In this document: positions 1-8,018 of the stretch, piece after piece
Numbering within the stretch: position 1 is the first letter of the stretch
Layout of the letters: every line of letters begins with the position of its first letter
From: Lachnospiraceae bacterium
GTDB lineage: Bacteria; Bacillota; Clostridia; Lachnospirales; Lachnospiraceae
DNA length: 64,000 nt
Assembly (NCBI GenBank): GCA_017622875.1
Contig: JAGAQG010000040.1
Location: 1-64,000 of the forward strand
Direction: 5' to 3'
Notes under the pieces: generated by a model
What the model was told of the DNA's origin: nothing
Databases searched by the model: none
The model's input: only the letters and a program-made list of their open reading frames with translations
Made by a program: the position numbers and the translations under genes

Positions 1-165
1 GCAATCATTGGTACGAAAAGACATAGGATTTACCACCTTTCATAAGTTACTTTTATTATAACTCATTAAAGAAAGTTTTTGAATTTACTGTAAAATATTA
101 AATTTTCAAGGTTCAATAGGGGCTTTTGACCCCGGCATCATATTATACAATAAATATGGAGGTAT

Positions 166-366
166 ATGGTGAAAAACTATTCTTCAAGACAAATCATAAA
201 AATGCTTATTTCGGATGGATGGTATGAAGTTGGATGCGATGGAGACCATCATCAATTTAAGCATCCATTGAAGAAAGGACGAGTCACGGTAACACATCCC
301 CCAAAAGACATTCCCATAGGTACATTAAAAAGCATAGAAAGGCAGGCTGGGATCAAATTCCCATAA
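166..366 (+). CDS. hicA: HicA-family mRNA interferase toxin
   Basis: A 66-residue protein with the HicA double-stranded-RNA-binding-like fold signature: an N-terminal helix with SSRQIIKMLISDGW, then a GDHHQFKHP motif holding the catalytic histidine, then a GRVTVTHPPKDIP strand and a C-terminal helix ending in IERQAGI. HicA proteins cleave mRNA and are normally held by a HicB encoded just downstream. GGAGG at 158-162 lies only 3 nt from the ATG and 6 nt from a following GTG (169), so translation may begin at the GTG. The downstream HicB is only a remnant (394-516), so this toxin has no intact cognate antitoxin here; a separate intact hicAB lies at 44.8-45.4 kb. The product appears full length with no broken motif. 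Confidence 0.85.
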   Translation: MVKNYSSRQIIKMLISDGWYEVGCDGDHHQFKHPLKKGRVTVTHPPKDIPIGTLKSIERQAGIKFP

Positions 367-393
367 ATCTGCATATAAAGGAGAAATTATTAT

Positions 394-516
394 ATGAAAG
401 ACAGATATTCTTATGTTGCAATATTTACTTACGATGAAGATGGTGTAAACTGTTCAAAACTTTTTCAAAATGCATTGATGGAATACCTTGGTGTTTCTTC
501 TGTTACAATAAAATAA
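394..516 (+). pseudogene. Internally deleted HicB antitoxin remnant
   Basis: A 40-residue reading frame with a good ribosome site (AAGGAG, 378-383). Residues 1-17 (MKDRYSYVAIFTYDEDG) look like the normal start of a HicB, and the rest (CSKLFQNALMEYLGV) looks like the C-terminal helix usually reading NFSQVLQEALKEYLG. The whole core, including the LPGC-type motif and most of the DNA-binding part, is missing, as if an in-frame deletion of about 80 codons joined the two ends. A full HicB is about 110-140 residues. The remnant probably cannot neutralise HicA, though a short peptide may still be made. Confidence 0.7.
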
Positions 517-562
517 TACAATAAAAAAATATACCTTCTCTAAGTACACTTTAACAAAAAAT

Positions 563-588
563 GGGGCTGTCGAGAAATAGATAGCCCC
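563..588 (+). terminator. Terminator after hicA and hicB remnant
   Basis: A 9-bp stem starting GGGGCTGTC with an 8-nt loop, followed by a weak TCTTAT tract. It separates the toxin unit from larE. Confidence 0.6.
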
Positions 589-671
589 TCTTATACACAT
601 TGATTATTTTGACAAAAGTCAGAAACTTCTTCAACAGCACTGTCTGATTAAATCTAGCTTAAAAGTATAAG

Positions 672-700
672 TTGACTTATTTTTCTATAACGATTAACAT
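672..700 (+). promoter_or_regulatory. Promoter of larE
   Basis: TTGACT (672-677) and TAACAT (695-700) separated by 17 bp, 30 bp before the larE start. No TGTTTCA operator like that of the larA promoter is seen, so larE may be expressed independently of the large lar operon. Confidence 0.55.
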
Positions 701-730
701 TTGAATTAGGATTTTCATTGGAGATTTAAC

Positions 731-1477
731 ATGAATTTAAACGATTTTTTTAAACAACAGAAACGCATGGCTCTGGCATTTTCCGGCGGTGTAGATTCTG
801 CCTATTTACTCTATGCGGGAGTGAATGCCGGATGCGATATTCACGCTTATTATGTAAAATCAGATTTTCAGCCTCAGTTTGAGCTGGAGGATGCAAAAAA
901 ACTTGCAAAAGAGATCGGGGCGAAAATAACGACATTAGAGCTTGATGTCTTATCAGATTCACAAATCGTTTCAAATCCGGTCAACCGCTGTTATTACTGT
1001 AAAAAAATGATTTTTGGAAAAATCCTGGAAGCTGCAAAAGCAGATGGATATGCTTTTTTAATTGACGGCACCAATGCTTCTGATGATGCAGGTGACCGCC
1101 CAGGCATAAGAGCTTTGCAGGAATTGCAGGTGCGTTCTCCGCTGCGGGAATGCGGTATTACGAAAGCAGACGTACGAAAACTTTCCAGAGAAGCCGGGCT
1201 TTTCACATGGAATAAGCCTGCCTATGCCTGCCTTGCTACAAGAATTCCAACTGGTATGGAAATTACTTTTGAAAAGCTGTATGCAACAGAAATATCTGAA
1301 AAAGCTTTGACTGATTTAGGGTTTACTGATTTTCGTATTCGTTTATCAGAAAAAGATGCCAAAATTCAGGTCAGAGAAGAACAGCTCGAAAAACTGTTAT
1401 TATATAGAAAAGAAATTTTAGAAAAATTAAAGCCTTATTATTCGTCTGTCACCGTGGACTTAGAGGTTCGTCTATGA
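731..1477 (+). CDS. larE: LarE, NPN cofactor sulfur transferase
   Basis: A 248-residue PP-loop ATPase of the LarE family, which adenylates the carboxylates of pyridinium-3,5-biscarboxylic acid mononucleotide and adds sulfur to build the nickel-pincer cofactor of LarA. The PP-loop SGGVDSAY is at residues 18-25. The YACLATRIPTG motif carries Cys167, which matches the sulfur-donating cysteine of Lactiplantibacillus LarE. There is also a CYYC pair (Cys87, Cys90); LarE proteins with three such cysteines are reported to bind a [4Fe-4S] cluster instead of sacrificing a cysteine. It lies on the opposite strand from, and convergent to, the operon holding larA, larB and larC, so the complete NPN pathway is split between two transcripts. 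Confidence 0.93.
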   Translation: MNLNDFFKQQKRMALAFSGGVDSAYLLYAGVNAGCDIHAYYVKSDFQPQFELEDAKKLAKEIGAKITTLELDVLSDSQIVSNPVNRCYYCKKMIFGKILEAAKADGYAFLIDGTNASDDAGDRPGIRALQELQVRSPLRECGITKADVRKLSREAGLFTWNKPAYACLATRIPTGMEITFEKLYATEISEKALTDLGFTDFRIRLSEKDAKIQVREEQLEKLLLYRKEILEKLKPYYSSVTVDLEVRL

Positions 1478-1489
1478 AAAATATAAAAA

Positions 1490-1521
1490 ATGCCAGCTTT
1501 GGAAAAATCCAAAGTTGGCAT
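1490..1521. terminator. Bidirectional terminator between larE and dtnK
   Basis: A 13-bp stem (ATGCCAGCTTTGG paired with CCAAAGTTGGCAT, one G-T pair) with a 6-nt loop, between convergent larE and dtnK. A-rich upstream and TAAAAGATTT downstream sequence make it usable in both directions. Confidence 0.75.
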
Positions 1522-1566
1522 AAAAGATTTCTTCTGTATTTCTCATGCAGTAGCAAAATATTAGGA

Positions 1567-2778
1567 TTACTCCTGTTCTTTCAATTTGCGCAATGAATAA
1601 ACTATGGCGTCTTCATTGCCAAAGCCGCCGGCTTTTGTAATCACCTTAAGACCAGGAAAACGTCCTTTTTGAATCTGCATAATAGGAATACCATTGCACG
1701 CTTCACCTAATATGGTAGATCCTTCAGAATCAATGCGTTTAATGAAACCAATAGCAGTATCACCGCCTGATAAAAAGACGCCTGAAAGCTTAACCTGTTC
1801 TAAAACTTTTTCCATAAGTTCACTCATGATTTCCTGAGTGAGCGAAGAAAGCTCTAACCTGCTAAGCCCTAATGCTTTACCAGCTTCAATGCTTAAGTCC
1901 AACTCATTCCTGTCATAGGTGGCAGAAGAGATTAGCAATGCATCAAATCCATTGTTTATATGAGAAATCATTTCCTCAGCGTATATGTAATTACGTTTTT
2001 CTAAAAGTTCATGTACCGGAACCCGCACCAGCTTTACACCTTTGCTTTCTGCAAATTTAACCTGTTTTCTTGTAGTTTCGCTTACACTGGTTATGAGAGC
2101 AGCCGAAGGCAGAACAGGTTCAAGCTTGTTAAGAATAGCATCACAGATACCGGCAGAGCCTACCCATAAAACATTAAATTCAGGCTTATCAAAGGTGTCA
2201 ACGATTTTAATCAACTGGTCATTTTTCGTGCAATCAAAAGAGTATAAGTTGTGTGAATATTCTTTTTCCGAATCCAAAGAATCAGGAGGCAGATGAATAC
2301 ACTCCTCTTCAAAAGCTTCTTCCAACAAATCTTTTAAACAGTCTGTCGTAATGGGCTTAATCGGATCTTTCGCAAATTCAGTTTCCATAAGGGGCTTATC
2401 ATTGAGATAATGTCTGCCGTTTATGGTCATACGACCAATATCAGGAAATGCCGGTGCAAAAACTACAGTTCTGTTATCCAAGCTGTCATATAAAGCCTTC
2501 ACCTCCATAGGAATATTTCCCCGGAGAGTAGAATCAGTCTTTTTTACTATGTAATCAAATTTTGTAAAATCTATTTCGGCAAATAATTCTTTTAACAGCT
2601 TATAGGCGTCGGCAGAGTCTAATCCACGACTTTCAGTGTCAAGAACATAGGAATCTCCATCATATGAAATCAGCTTCGGATCAAATATAACGTGAGTGTT
2701 AATTCCGCGTCGAGTAAGCTGAACACCGGCATCATTGGCACCGGTAAAATCATCTGCAATAATTAAAAAATGTTTCAT
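1567..2778 (-). CDS. dtnK: Four-carbon acid-sugar kinase (DUF1537)
   Basis: A 403-residue DUF1537-family kinase. Members phosphorylate C4 acids such as D-threonate, D-erythronate or 3-keto-threonate at O4. The N-terminal substrate domain has ADDFTGANDAG (residues 8-18). The C-terminal nucleotide-binding domain has FLSGGDTAIGF and a late KAGGFGNEDA loop. It is the last gene of the lar operon and begins 5 bp after pdxA2. A DUF1537 kinase beside pdxA2 is the known arrangement for D-threonate breakdown (kinase, then oxidation and decarboxylation to dihydroxyacetone phosphate). D-threonate 4-kinase is therefore the best guess, but a D-erythronate kinase fits equally if LarA supplies the C2 epimer. 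Length and motifs are normal. Confidence 0.85.
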   Translation of the reverse strand: MKHFLIIADDFTGANDAGVQLTRRGINTHVIFDPKLISYDGDSYVLDTESRGLDSADAYKLLKELFAEIDFTKFDYIVKKTDSTLRGNIPMEVKALYDSLDNRTVVFAPAFPDIGRMTINGRHYLNDKPLMETEFAKDPIKPITTDCLKDLLEEAFEEECIHLPPDSLDSEKEYSHNLYSFDCTKNDQLIKIVDTFDKPEFNVLWVGSAGICDAILNKLEPVLPSAALITSVSETTRKQVKFAESKGVKLVRVPVHELLEKRNYIYAEEMISHINNGFDALLISSATYDRNELDLSIEAGKALGLSRLELSSLTQEIMSELMEKVLEQVKLSGVFLSGGDTAIGFIKRIDSEGSTILGEACNGIPIMQIQKGRFPGLKVITKAGGFGNEDAIVYSLRKLKEQE

Positions 2779-2783
2779 TTAAA

Positions 2784-3812
2784 TCACCTGTTTTCTGCAA
2801 GCTTAACTGCATATTCAATCGCATTAATCAGGCTTAACTGGTTAGCCTCGCCCGTTCCTGCCTGATCAAAGGCTGTACCATGGTCTACGCTGGTGCGGAT
2901 GATGGGAAGTCCAAGTGTAATATTTACGCCCGCCACAGCATCCCATTTACCTGCTTCTTTATTATAAACAAAGCCGCATACCTTAAGTGGAATATGTCCC
3001 TGATCATGGTACATAGCTACAACGCAATCATACCAGCCACCGCGTGCTTTTGAAAAAATAGTATCAGGAGGGATAGGACCGTCTGCACCGATTCCTTCAG
3101 CTAAAGCAGCCTCAACTGCTGGACGGATTTCCAATGCTTCTTCATTTCCAAACAAGCCATTTTCTCCACAATGAGGGTTAAGACCTGCTACACCGATTTT
3201 AGGCTCTTTTATTCCCAATTGCCTGCACGCCTGATCCGCAATACGGATAACCTCTAAAATACGCTCTTTTTTAACTCTGTCACAAGCTTCACGAAGTGAA
3301 ACATGGGTAGAAACGTGAACTACTCTTAAAGGACCGTCCGCAAGAAGCATTGTGTATTTCTTAGTACCTGTAAACTCAGCATATATCTCAGTATGACCTG
3401 AGTAATGATGACCTGCTAAATTAAGGGCTTCCTTGTTCAATGCATTGGTAACGGTACCATCTACCTTTCCTTCCATAGCAAGTTCAATAGCTCTCTTAAC
3501 ATACTGAAAAGCCGCTTCTCCTGCTATTTCAGAAACCTTACCTATTTCCAGTTTGTCCATATCAACAAGCTTCATGTCATATACATCAATGGTTCCTGGC
3601 TCAAACTTTGCCTCAGAAACATCTGATACGGGGTTAATAACAATACTCTCGCACCCTACGATTTTCTTGGCATATTCAAGAACACAGGCATCACCGATGA
3701 TAAGTGGATTACAAATATCATAAATCGCGTTATCAGACAATGCCTTTACAGTAATTTCGGATCCAATGCTGGCAGGATCACCCATGGTGATAGCTAAGAT
3801 TTTTTTATTCAT
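2784..3812 (-). CDS. pdxA2: PdxA2-type 4-phospho-threonate dehydrogenase
   Basis: A 342-residue PdxA-family metal-dependent dehydrogenase. MGDPASIGSEI is at the N-terminus, the metal-binding histidines sit in SGHTEIY, MYHDQGHIP and SVDHGTAFD, and the fold appears complete. PdxA2 oxidises the 4-phosphorylated C4 acid, which then decarboxylates to dihydroxyacetone phosphate. The alternative, vitamin B6 synthesis from 4-phosphohydroxy-threonine, is disfavoured because the gene is next to a DUF1537 kinase and there is no other B6 gene. An upstream in-frame start exists at 3851, but GAGG (3821-3824) sits 8 nt before the ATG at 3812, so that start was chosen. Confidence 0.87.
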   Translation of the reverse strand: MNKKILAITMGDPASIGSEITVKALSDNAIYDICNPLIIGDACVLEYAKKIVGCESIVINPVSDVSEAKFEPGTIDVYDMKLVDMDKLEIGKVSEIAGEAAFQYVKRAIELAMEGKVDGTVTNALNKEALNLAGHHYSGHTEIYAEFTGTKKYTMLLADGPLRVVHVSTHVSLREACDRVKKERILEVIRIADQACRQLGIKEPKIGVAGLNPHCGENGLFGNEEALEIRPAVEAALAEGIGADGPIPPDTIFSKARGGWYDCVVAMYHDQGHIPLKVCGFVYNKEAGKWDAVAGVNITLGLPIIRTSVDHGTAFDQAGTGEANQLSLINAIEYAVKLAENR

Positions 3813-3896
3813 AATAAGTTCCTCATTTAATTTTATTTTATCCAAGAGCATTATACTATAGAAAAGTATTAAGTCCAGTTATTAAGAAACGTTGTA

Positions 3897-4244
3897 TTAG
3901 CAGTTCATAATCAATGCAAGTAATATCAAATTATCTTCCCCGCAATTTTCAACCCCGTGAAAATCACCCTCTTTGCACAAATTCATATCTCCAGATTTTA
4001 AAACAACTTCTTCCTCTCCATCTGTAACGGTTGCTTTTCCTTCCAATACATAAAACGCTTCAAATTCACCCAAATGCTGATGACGTCCAATAGAAGCTCC
4101 TGGTGGAATTACCAGCTTGCTAAAAACCCGTCCATGTCCACATGCTTCTTCTGCTAAAAGCCAGTCATGGAAATACACAGAACCTTTTCCGTTCTGTGCA
4201 TTTGCAACTTCACGTACTCTAATTTCTTCTTGTCTTCTAATCAT
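3897..4244 (-). CDS. Small single-domain cupin protein
   Basis: A 115-residue cupin. The first motif is PGASIGRHQHLGEFEAFYVLEG, carrying the HxH...E metal ligands, and the second is GDFHGVEN with the last histidine, so a metal site is likely. It begins 12 nt after larC, with the ribosome site AGAGG right after the larC stop, so the two are probably translated together. Small cupins in sugar-acid operons often act as isomerases, lyases or ligand binders; no reaction can be assigned here. Its position, where the second half of larC (LarC2) would be expected, is unusual. The sequence shows cupin motifs, not LarC2 ones. Confidence 0.8.
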   Translation of the reverse strand: MIRRQEEIRVREVANAQNGKGSVYFHDWLLAEEACGHGRVFSKLVIPPGASIGRHQHLGEFEAFYVLEGKATVTDGEEEVVLKSGDMNLCKEGDFHGVENCGEDNLILLALIMNC

Positions 4245-4256
4245 ATTGATAACCTC

Positions 4257-5024
4257 TTATTCCACTCTTTCACCCAGGAATGCACGTACACAGTTTACCC
4301 TTCCGAAATCCCTTTTTCCCATACCATAGCCGATAGCTGAAACTTTCATCATCGGCATGTGTTCAAATCGAGTTGCAAAATGCTTTAAAATTGCTGCGCC
4401 TGTTGGCGTACACAATTCACCTTCCACGTCTCCAGCGTAAATCGGTACTCCTTTTAAAATATTGGCAGTTGCCGGAGCGGGAACCGGTAGAATTCCATGA
4501 GCACACTGAATTTGACCATAGCCCACACAAACAGGTGAAACAATTACTTCCTCTGGATTCAATTGCTTCATCAACATACAGGCAGCCAATATATCCGCTA
4601 TGGCATCCAGCTGTCCAACTTCATGAAAATGAATCTGATTTACAGATACTCCATGAACCTGGCCTTCTGCCTCAGCAATCAGTCTATATACAGCCAAAAT
4701 ATCCTCTTTTAACTCAGAAGAAAAACAACTATTATCCTTTACGATATTTTCAATGTCATGCATACTGCGATGATGATGATGACCATGTCCAAAATCATGA
4801 GAATGGTGATGCTCATCTTCCTCTTCCCCATTCACTTTTACATGAATATTCGTCCCTTGAATCCCTTTTTTCACTGTTTTTTCTCTGATAAATTTTACCT
4901 TAGGAATTTCAAGAGAATTGATATCTTCTATAAATTTATCCGGATTCGGAAGCAGCTCCACCAGTGCTGCTGTAATCATATCACCTGCGGCACCCATTCC
5001 ACAGTCTAAATACAAAGTTTTCAA
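4257..5024 (-). CDS. larC: LarC N-terminal domain only (LarC1), NPN nickel insertion
   Basis: A 255-residue protein matching the N-terminal part of LarC, the CTP-dependent nickel insertase that completes the NPN cofactor. It starts LYLDCGMGAAGDMITAALVEL and holds a histidine-rich stretch (EHHHSHDFGHGHHHH) typical of nickel-handling loops, followed by HFHEVGQLDAI and GELCTPTGAAIL. It stops after VNCVRAFLGERVE. In Lactiplantibacillus the CTP-binding LarC2 part follows, through a programmed frameshift; here a stop codon and a cupin gene follow within 12 nt, and no LarC2-like frame is visible. The start overlaps the end of larB (ATGA). Either LarC2 is encoded elsewhere or this short form works alone. 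Confidence 0.88.
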   Translation of the reverse strand: MKTLYLDCGMGAAGDMITAALVELLPNPDKFIEDINSLEIPKVKFIREKTVKKGIQGTNIHVKVNGEEEDEHHHSHDFGHGHHHHRSMHDIENIVKDNSCFSSELKEDILAVYRLIAEAEGQVHGVSVNQIHFHEVGQLDAIADILAACMLMKQLNPEEVIVSPVCVGYGQIQCAHGILPVPAPATANILKGVPIYAGDVEGELCTPTGAAILKHFATRFEHMPMMKVSAIGYGMGKRDFGRVNCVRAFLGERVE

Positions 5025-5794
5025 TTCTTTACCTCCCTGTTTGTGTTTCTATGATTGATCATACTCGCAAGATATCCTGCTCCAAACCCATTATCAATGT
5101 TTACAACGGATACTCCACTGGCACATGAATTCAACATGGACAAAAGAGCGGTCATTCCTCCAAAAGAGGTTCCATATCCCACACTAGTAGGAACTCCAAT
5201 CACAGGGCAATCCGCAAGACCTCCAAGTACACTTGCCAGAGCACCCTCCATTCCTGCAATTGCAATAATTACACTGGCATCCATGATTACGTCTAAATGT
5301 GCAAGAGTTCGATGTAGACCTGCAACACCCACATCATACAACCTAATCACTTTATTTCCCAGTACGCTGGCAGTCAATGCTGCTTCCTCTGCCACTGGAA
5401 TATCGCTGGTTCCTCCAGTTGCCACAACAATTTTTCCAGTTACATCGGGTTCTGGCATCCTTCCAATAATGCCAATTCTAGCATCCGTATAATAGGTCAT
5501 CTCATGAACTCTACTAACGCTCTCAGCGGTACTTGCTGACAAACGTGTAATCAAAATAGTTTCCTGTCCATTTTTTAGCATCACTTCAGCAATTCCACAA
5601 ATCTGCTCGCCGGTCTTCCCTTCTCCGTAAATAACTTCTGGAATCCCCTGTCGTATTTTGCGGTGCATATCAACTTTTGCATATCCAATATCTTCAAAAG
5701 GATTTGTCTTTAACTTTAAAAGTACATCATCAATGGATATTTCCCCACTTTTGACTCCTTCTAGCAATTGTTTAATATCATGGTTCATTTCCAA
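5021..5794 (-). CDS. larB: LarB, NaAD carboxylase/hydrolase for NPN cofactor
   Basis: A 257-residue LarB. It carboxylates the pyridinium ring of nicotinic acid adenine dinucleotide and cleaves the phosphoanhydride, the first step to the nickel-pincer cofactor. The C-terminal half is PurE-like: VVATGGTSDIPVAEEA, DVGVAGLHRTL, AIAGMEGALASVLGGL and PTSVGYGTSFGG follow in the usual order. The N-terminal helical part (residues 1-90) contains DMHRKIRQGIPEVIYGEGKT, typical of LarB. The start has a GAGGAGA ribosome site. It overlaps larC by 4 nt, so the two are coupled. A 102-bp gap with a strong hairpin separates it from the transporter gene upstream. Confidence 0.95.
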   Translation of the reverse strand: MEMNHDIKQLLEGVKSGEISIDDVLLKLKTNPFEDIGYAKVDMHRKIRQGIPEVIYGEGKTGEQICGIAEVMLKNGQETILITRLSASTAESVSRVHEMTYYTDARIGIIGRMPEPDVTGKIVVATGGTSDIPVAEEAALTASVLGNKVIRLYDVGVAGLHRTLAHLDVIMDASVIIAIAGMEGALASVLGGLADCPVIGVPTSVGYGTSFGGMTALLSMLNSCASGVSVVNIDNGFGAGYLASMINHRNTNREVKN

Positions 5795-5852
5795 ATCTCC
5801 TCTTCTAAGATACCTGCCGCGTACCCTTATTATTTCGCATTCTATATATGGA

Positions 5853-5883
5853 ACAGGTATACAGGCAAAGCCTGTATACCTGT
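5853..5883. repeat. Perfect 14-bp inverted repeat between permease gene and larB
   Basis: ACAGGTATACAGGC, a 3-nt loop, and its exact complement. No T-run follows on the minus strand, so it is not a standard terminator. It may set the ratio between larA/kinase/permease and the cofactor genes by RNA processing or partial termination. Each arm also contains the palindrome GTATAC. Confidence 0.6.
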
Positions 5884-5896
5884 CTTTCCAGTAAAA

Positions 5897-6859
5897 CTAT
5901 GATATTTTAGCCGTTCTCTTCTTTTCCTCTACTTTATGCAAGAAAGAAACCAAAATCGGGCATAAGACTGCAGTTACAATAATTGCTGCTGTAATCTGCG
6001 CAGTAGCTGTTTCTGCTACGGCAAGTAAAGATGCATCAACTGCTGCCAATGCTGCTGGTGTTGCCGCTGCATTTCCTGCAGTTGTTCCGATTGCCGCACC
6101 AACTTCCGGATGATCCACTTTCAGCAATTTATAAACTAAATATCCACCAATACCTGTGATTAATGTACAAGCTACACCCAATAAAATACCTGGGGCACCA
6201 GCTTTGATCAGGTTCAGGATATTTAACCCTGCTCCCAATGGAAATGCAAAGAATGGAATCAGCATTGTAGCACCCGGCTCACAGAATTTTCTAATATCTT
6301 CGTCCAGATTACCAAGAATACAGCCAATAATAACAGGTACGATACAGCCAATCAAAACAGATACAGGAATTTTAGCAACTCCGGCTGCTCCCAGTGCAAC
6401 CATTGTAAAAAATGGTCCGTCATTGATAGAAAGAATAGAAACAGCACCTACGTCTGTTGCATCACCATATTCACCCGCGAGTGCTGCATAAAGACCACCA
6501 TTGGAGTTTGCGATTGCACCAACGATTGCCAAAGTAGATAATCCAAGGAAAGCTGTTTCACCAAAAAGTTTTCCGCAAAGTAAACCGACAAGAATTCCCA
6601 AACCTACCTTTACTACCGTAATAACAACACCTTTGTAAATCGTAACTCCTGCACGTTTAAAGTTAATTGTTGTAGCATTGCAGAAAATGAATACTGCAAG
6701 GATTGGCATAGCACCGGATTTCCATAAGTATGTGGTAAAAGTACCGTCAAATGCTGTCCAAAGTGTATTTCCAAAAAATGTATTGATAATTGCACCCAAA
6801 AGTAATGGGATTACCATTAATCCACCCGGGACTTTTTTTACAGTTTGTAAAATCTTCAT
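5897..6859 (-). CDS. kdgT: KdgT-family sugar-acid permease
   Basis: A 320-residue, very hydrophobic membrane protein of the 2-keto-3-deoxygluconate permease family (about ten membrane segments). The opening KKVPGGLMVIPLLLGAIIN, the GALAGEYGD-like stretch, the INDGPFFTM motif and GTTAGNAAATPAALAA are family hallmarks. The family imports small sugar acids with protons. Here it sits between the glycerate kinase and larB in an operon with LarA, DtnK and PdxA2, so its substrate is probably the acid that feeds this pathway (for example threonate, erythronate or glycerate) and not 2-keto-3-deoxygluconate itself. Substrate choice is inference from context. Confidence 0.88.
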   Translation of the reverse strand: MKILQTVKKVPGGLMVIPLLLGAIINTFFGNTLWTAFDGTFTTYLWKSGAMPILAVFIFCNATTINFKRAGVTIYKGVVITVVKVGLGILVGLLCGKLFGETAFLGLSTLAIVGAIANSNGGLYAALAGEYGDATDVGAVSILSINDGPFFTMVALGAAGVAKIPVSVLIGCIVPVIIGCILGNLDEDIRKFCEPGATMLIPFFAFPLGAGLNILNLIKAGAPGILLGVACTLITGIGGYLVYKLLKVDHPEVGAAIGTTAGNAAATPAALAAVDASLLAVAETATAQITAAIIVTAVLCPILVSFLHKVEEKKRTAKIS

Positions 6860-6872
6860 AGCGTTCCTCCTT

Positions 6873-8003
6873 CTACTTGTTTTTCAACAATCTCAGTATA
6901 TTGTCAACTGTATATCCTAAATTTGCTTCACTATAATTTCTGCTGACCGAAAAATCCTGTGGAAGTCTATTGATTGGGAATACTGCTGTTACCCCCATTT
7001 CATAGGCTTTCTGAATTTCAGAATCATCTGCACCACCGACAACAGCGATAACTGCTCTGTCCTGTTTTTTGGCGCGCTCTGCAATTCCGATTACAACCTT
7101 TCCTCTCAAACTCTGAGAGTCCAGTTTTCCTTCTCCAGTGAAAATATAATCAGCATCTTTAATCATGGAATCGAATTTTACAGTATCCAGTACCGTCTGA
7201 ATTCCCATCTGCAGTCTTGAATCAAAAAAGGCAATCATCCCTGCTCCCATAGCACCAGCTGCACCTGTCCCAGGGATCAAACTAATATTATGTCCAGTTT
7301 CCTGCTCAATGACTCTGCTCAGATTCTGAATTCCTTCATCCAGTTCTTCCACCATCTTTTCGTCCGCACCTTTCTGCGGTCCAAAGACATAAGAAGCACC
7401 TGTCGGTCCAAACATAGGATTATCAATATCGCACATTGTAATGATTTCAATGTTATCAAGCATTTTATCTTTTCCTGAGAAATCAATTCGTGCAATATCG
7501 CCAGTAGTTCCACCTGTAGGTACAAATTCCTTTCCCTCTTTATCATAGAATCTGATACCTACCGCTGCAGCTGCGCCACAGCCTCCATCATTGGTAGAAG
7601 AACCACCCAGTCCTACAATCATTTTCTTAACACCTTTTTGGGCTGCCGCCAGAATCAGCTGACCTACACCATAGGTTGTTGTAAGCTTCGGATTTTTTCT
7701 GTCTTCTACCAGTGGAAGCCCTGCACAGGATGCCATCTCAATAACCGCAGTTTCTCCCTGATCGATCAGACCAAAATAAGATTCCATATCTTCAAAATAA
7801 GGATTTTTTACAGTTACATATTCTTTGGTTCCTCCTACTGCAGCAAGAAAGGCATCAACAGACCCCTCTCCACCATCTGCAACCGGAACAGAAATACTTT
7901 CTGCATCAGGAAAATGTTTTTCAATCTTATCCTTAATGATTCCACAGATTTGTGTGGAACTTAATGTGCCTTTAAAAGAGTCTGGAATTAATACAAATTT
8001 CAT
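6873..8003 (-). CDS. glxK: Glycerate 2-kinase, GlxK/GarK family
   Basis: A 376-residue kinase of the type 1 glycerate kinase family. It opens with FVLIPDSFKGTLSS, and has GVGQLILAA, the GLGGSSTNDGGCGAAAA phosphate-binding region near residue 130, GTGAAGAMGAG, and FTGEGKLDSQSLRGK. It would phosphorylate D-glycerate at O2, giving 2-phosphoglycerate for glycolysis. It starts 15 bp after larA and is followed closely by the permease, so it belongs to the lar operon. A glycerate kinase directly behind LarA suggests that glycerate may be one LarA substrate (racemisation of L- to D-glycerate), as an alternative to epimerising C4 acids. Confidence 0.9.
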   Translation of the reverse strand: MKFVLIPDSFKGTLSSTQICGIIKDKIEKHFPDAESISVPVADGGEGSVDAFLAAVGGTKEYVTVKNPYFEDMESYFGLIDQGETAVIEMASCAGLPLVEDRKNPKLTTTYGVGQLILAAAQKGVKKMIVGLGGSSTNDGGCGAAAAVGIRFYDKEGKEFVPTGGTTGDIARIDFSGKDKMLDNIEIITMCDIDNPMFGPTGASYVFGPQKGADEKMVEELDEGIQNLSRVIEQETGHNISLIPGTGAAGAMGAGMIAFFDSRLQMGIQTVLDTVKFDSMIKDADYIFTGEGKLDSQSLRGKVVIGIAERAKKQDRAVIAVVGGADDSEIQKAYEMGVTAVFPINRLPQDFSVSRNYSEANLGYTVDNILRLLKNK

Positions 8004-8018
8004 AACTCTTTCCTCCTT

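Noticed and set aside
114..135. GGGG...CCCC hairpin before the first hicA
   Set aside because: The stem is only 4-5 bp with no T-run; it could be chance. The first 165 bases hold nothing else I can support.
2784..3812. PdxA as a vitamin B6 synthesis gene
   Set aside because: It lies between a cupin and a DUF1537 kinase in a sugar-acid operon, and no other pdx gene is present, so PdxA2 is more likely.
4245..4260. Programmed frameshift into a LarC2 domain at the end of larC
   Set aside because: Only 12 nt separate the stop from a clear ribosome site and cupin start, and the following frames show no LarC2-like sequence.
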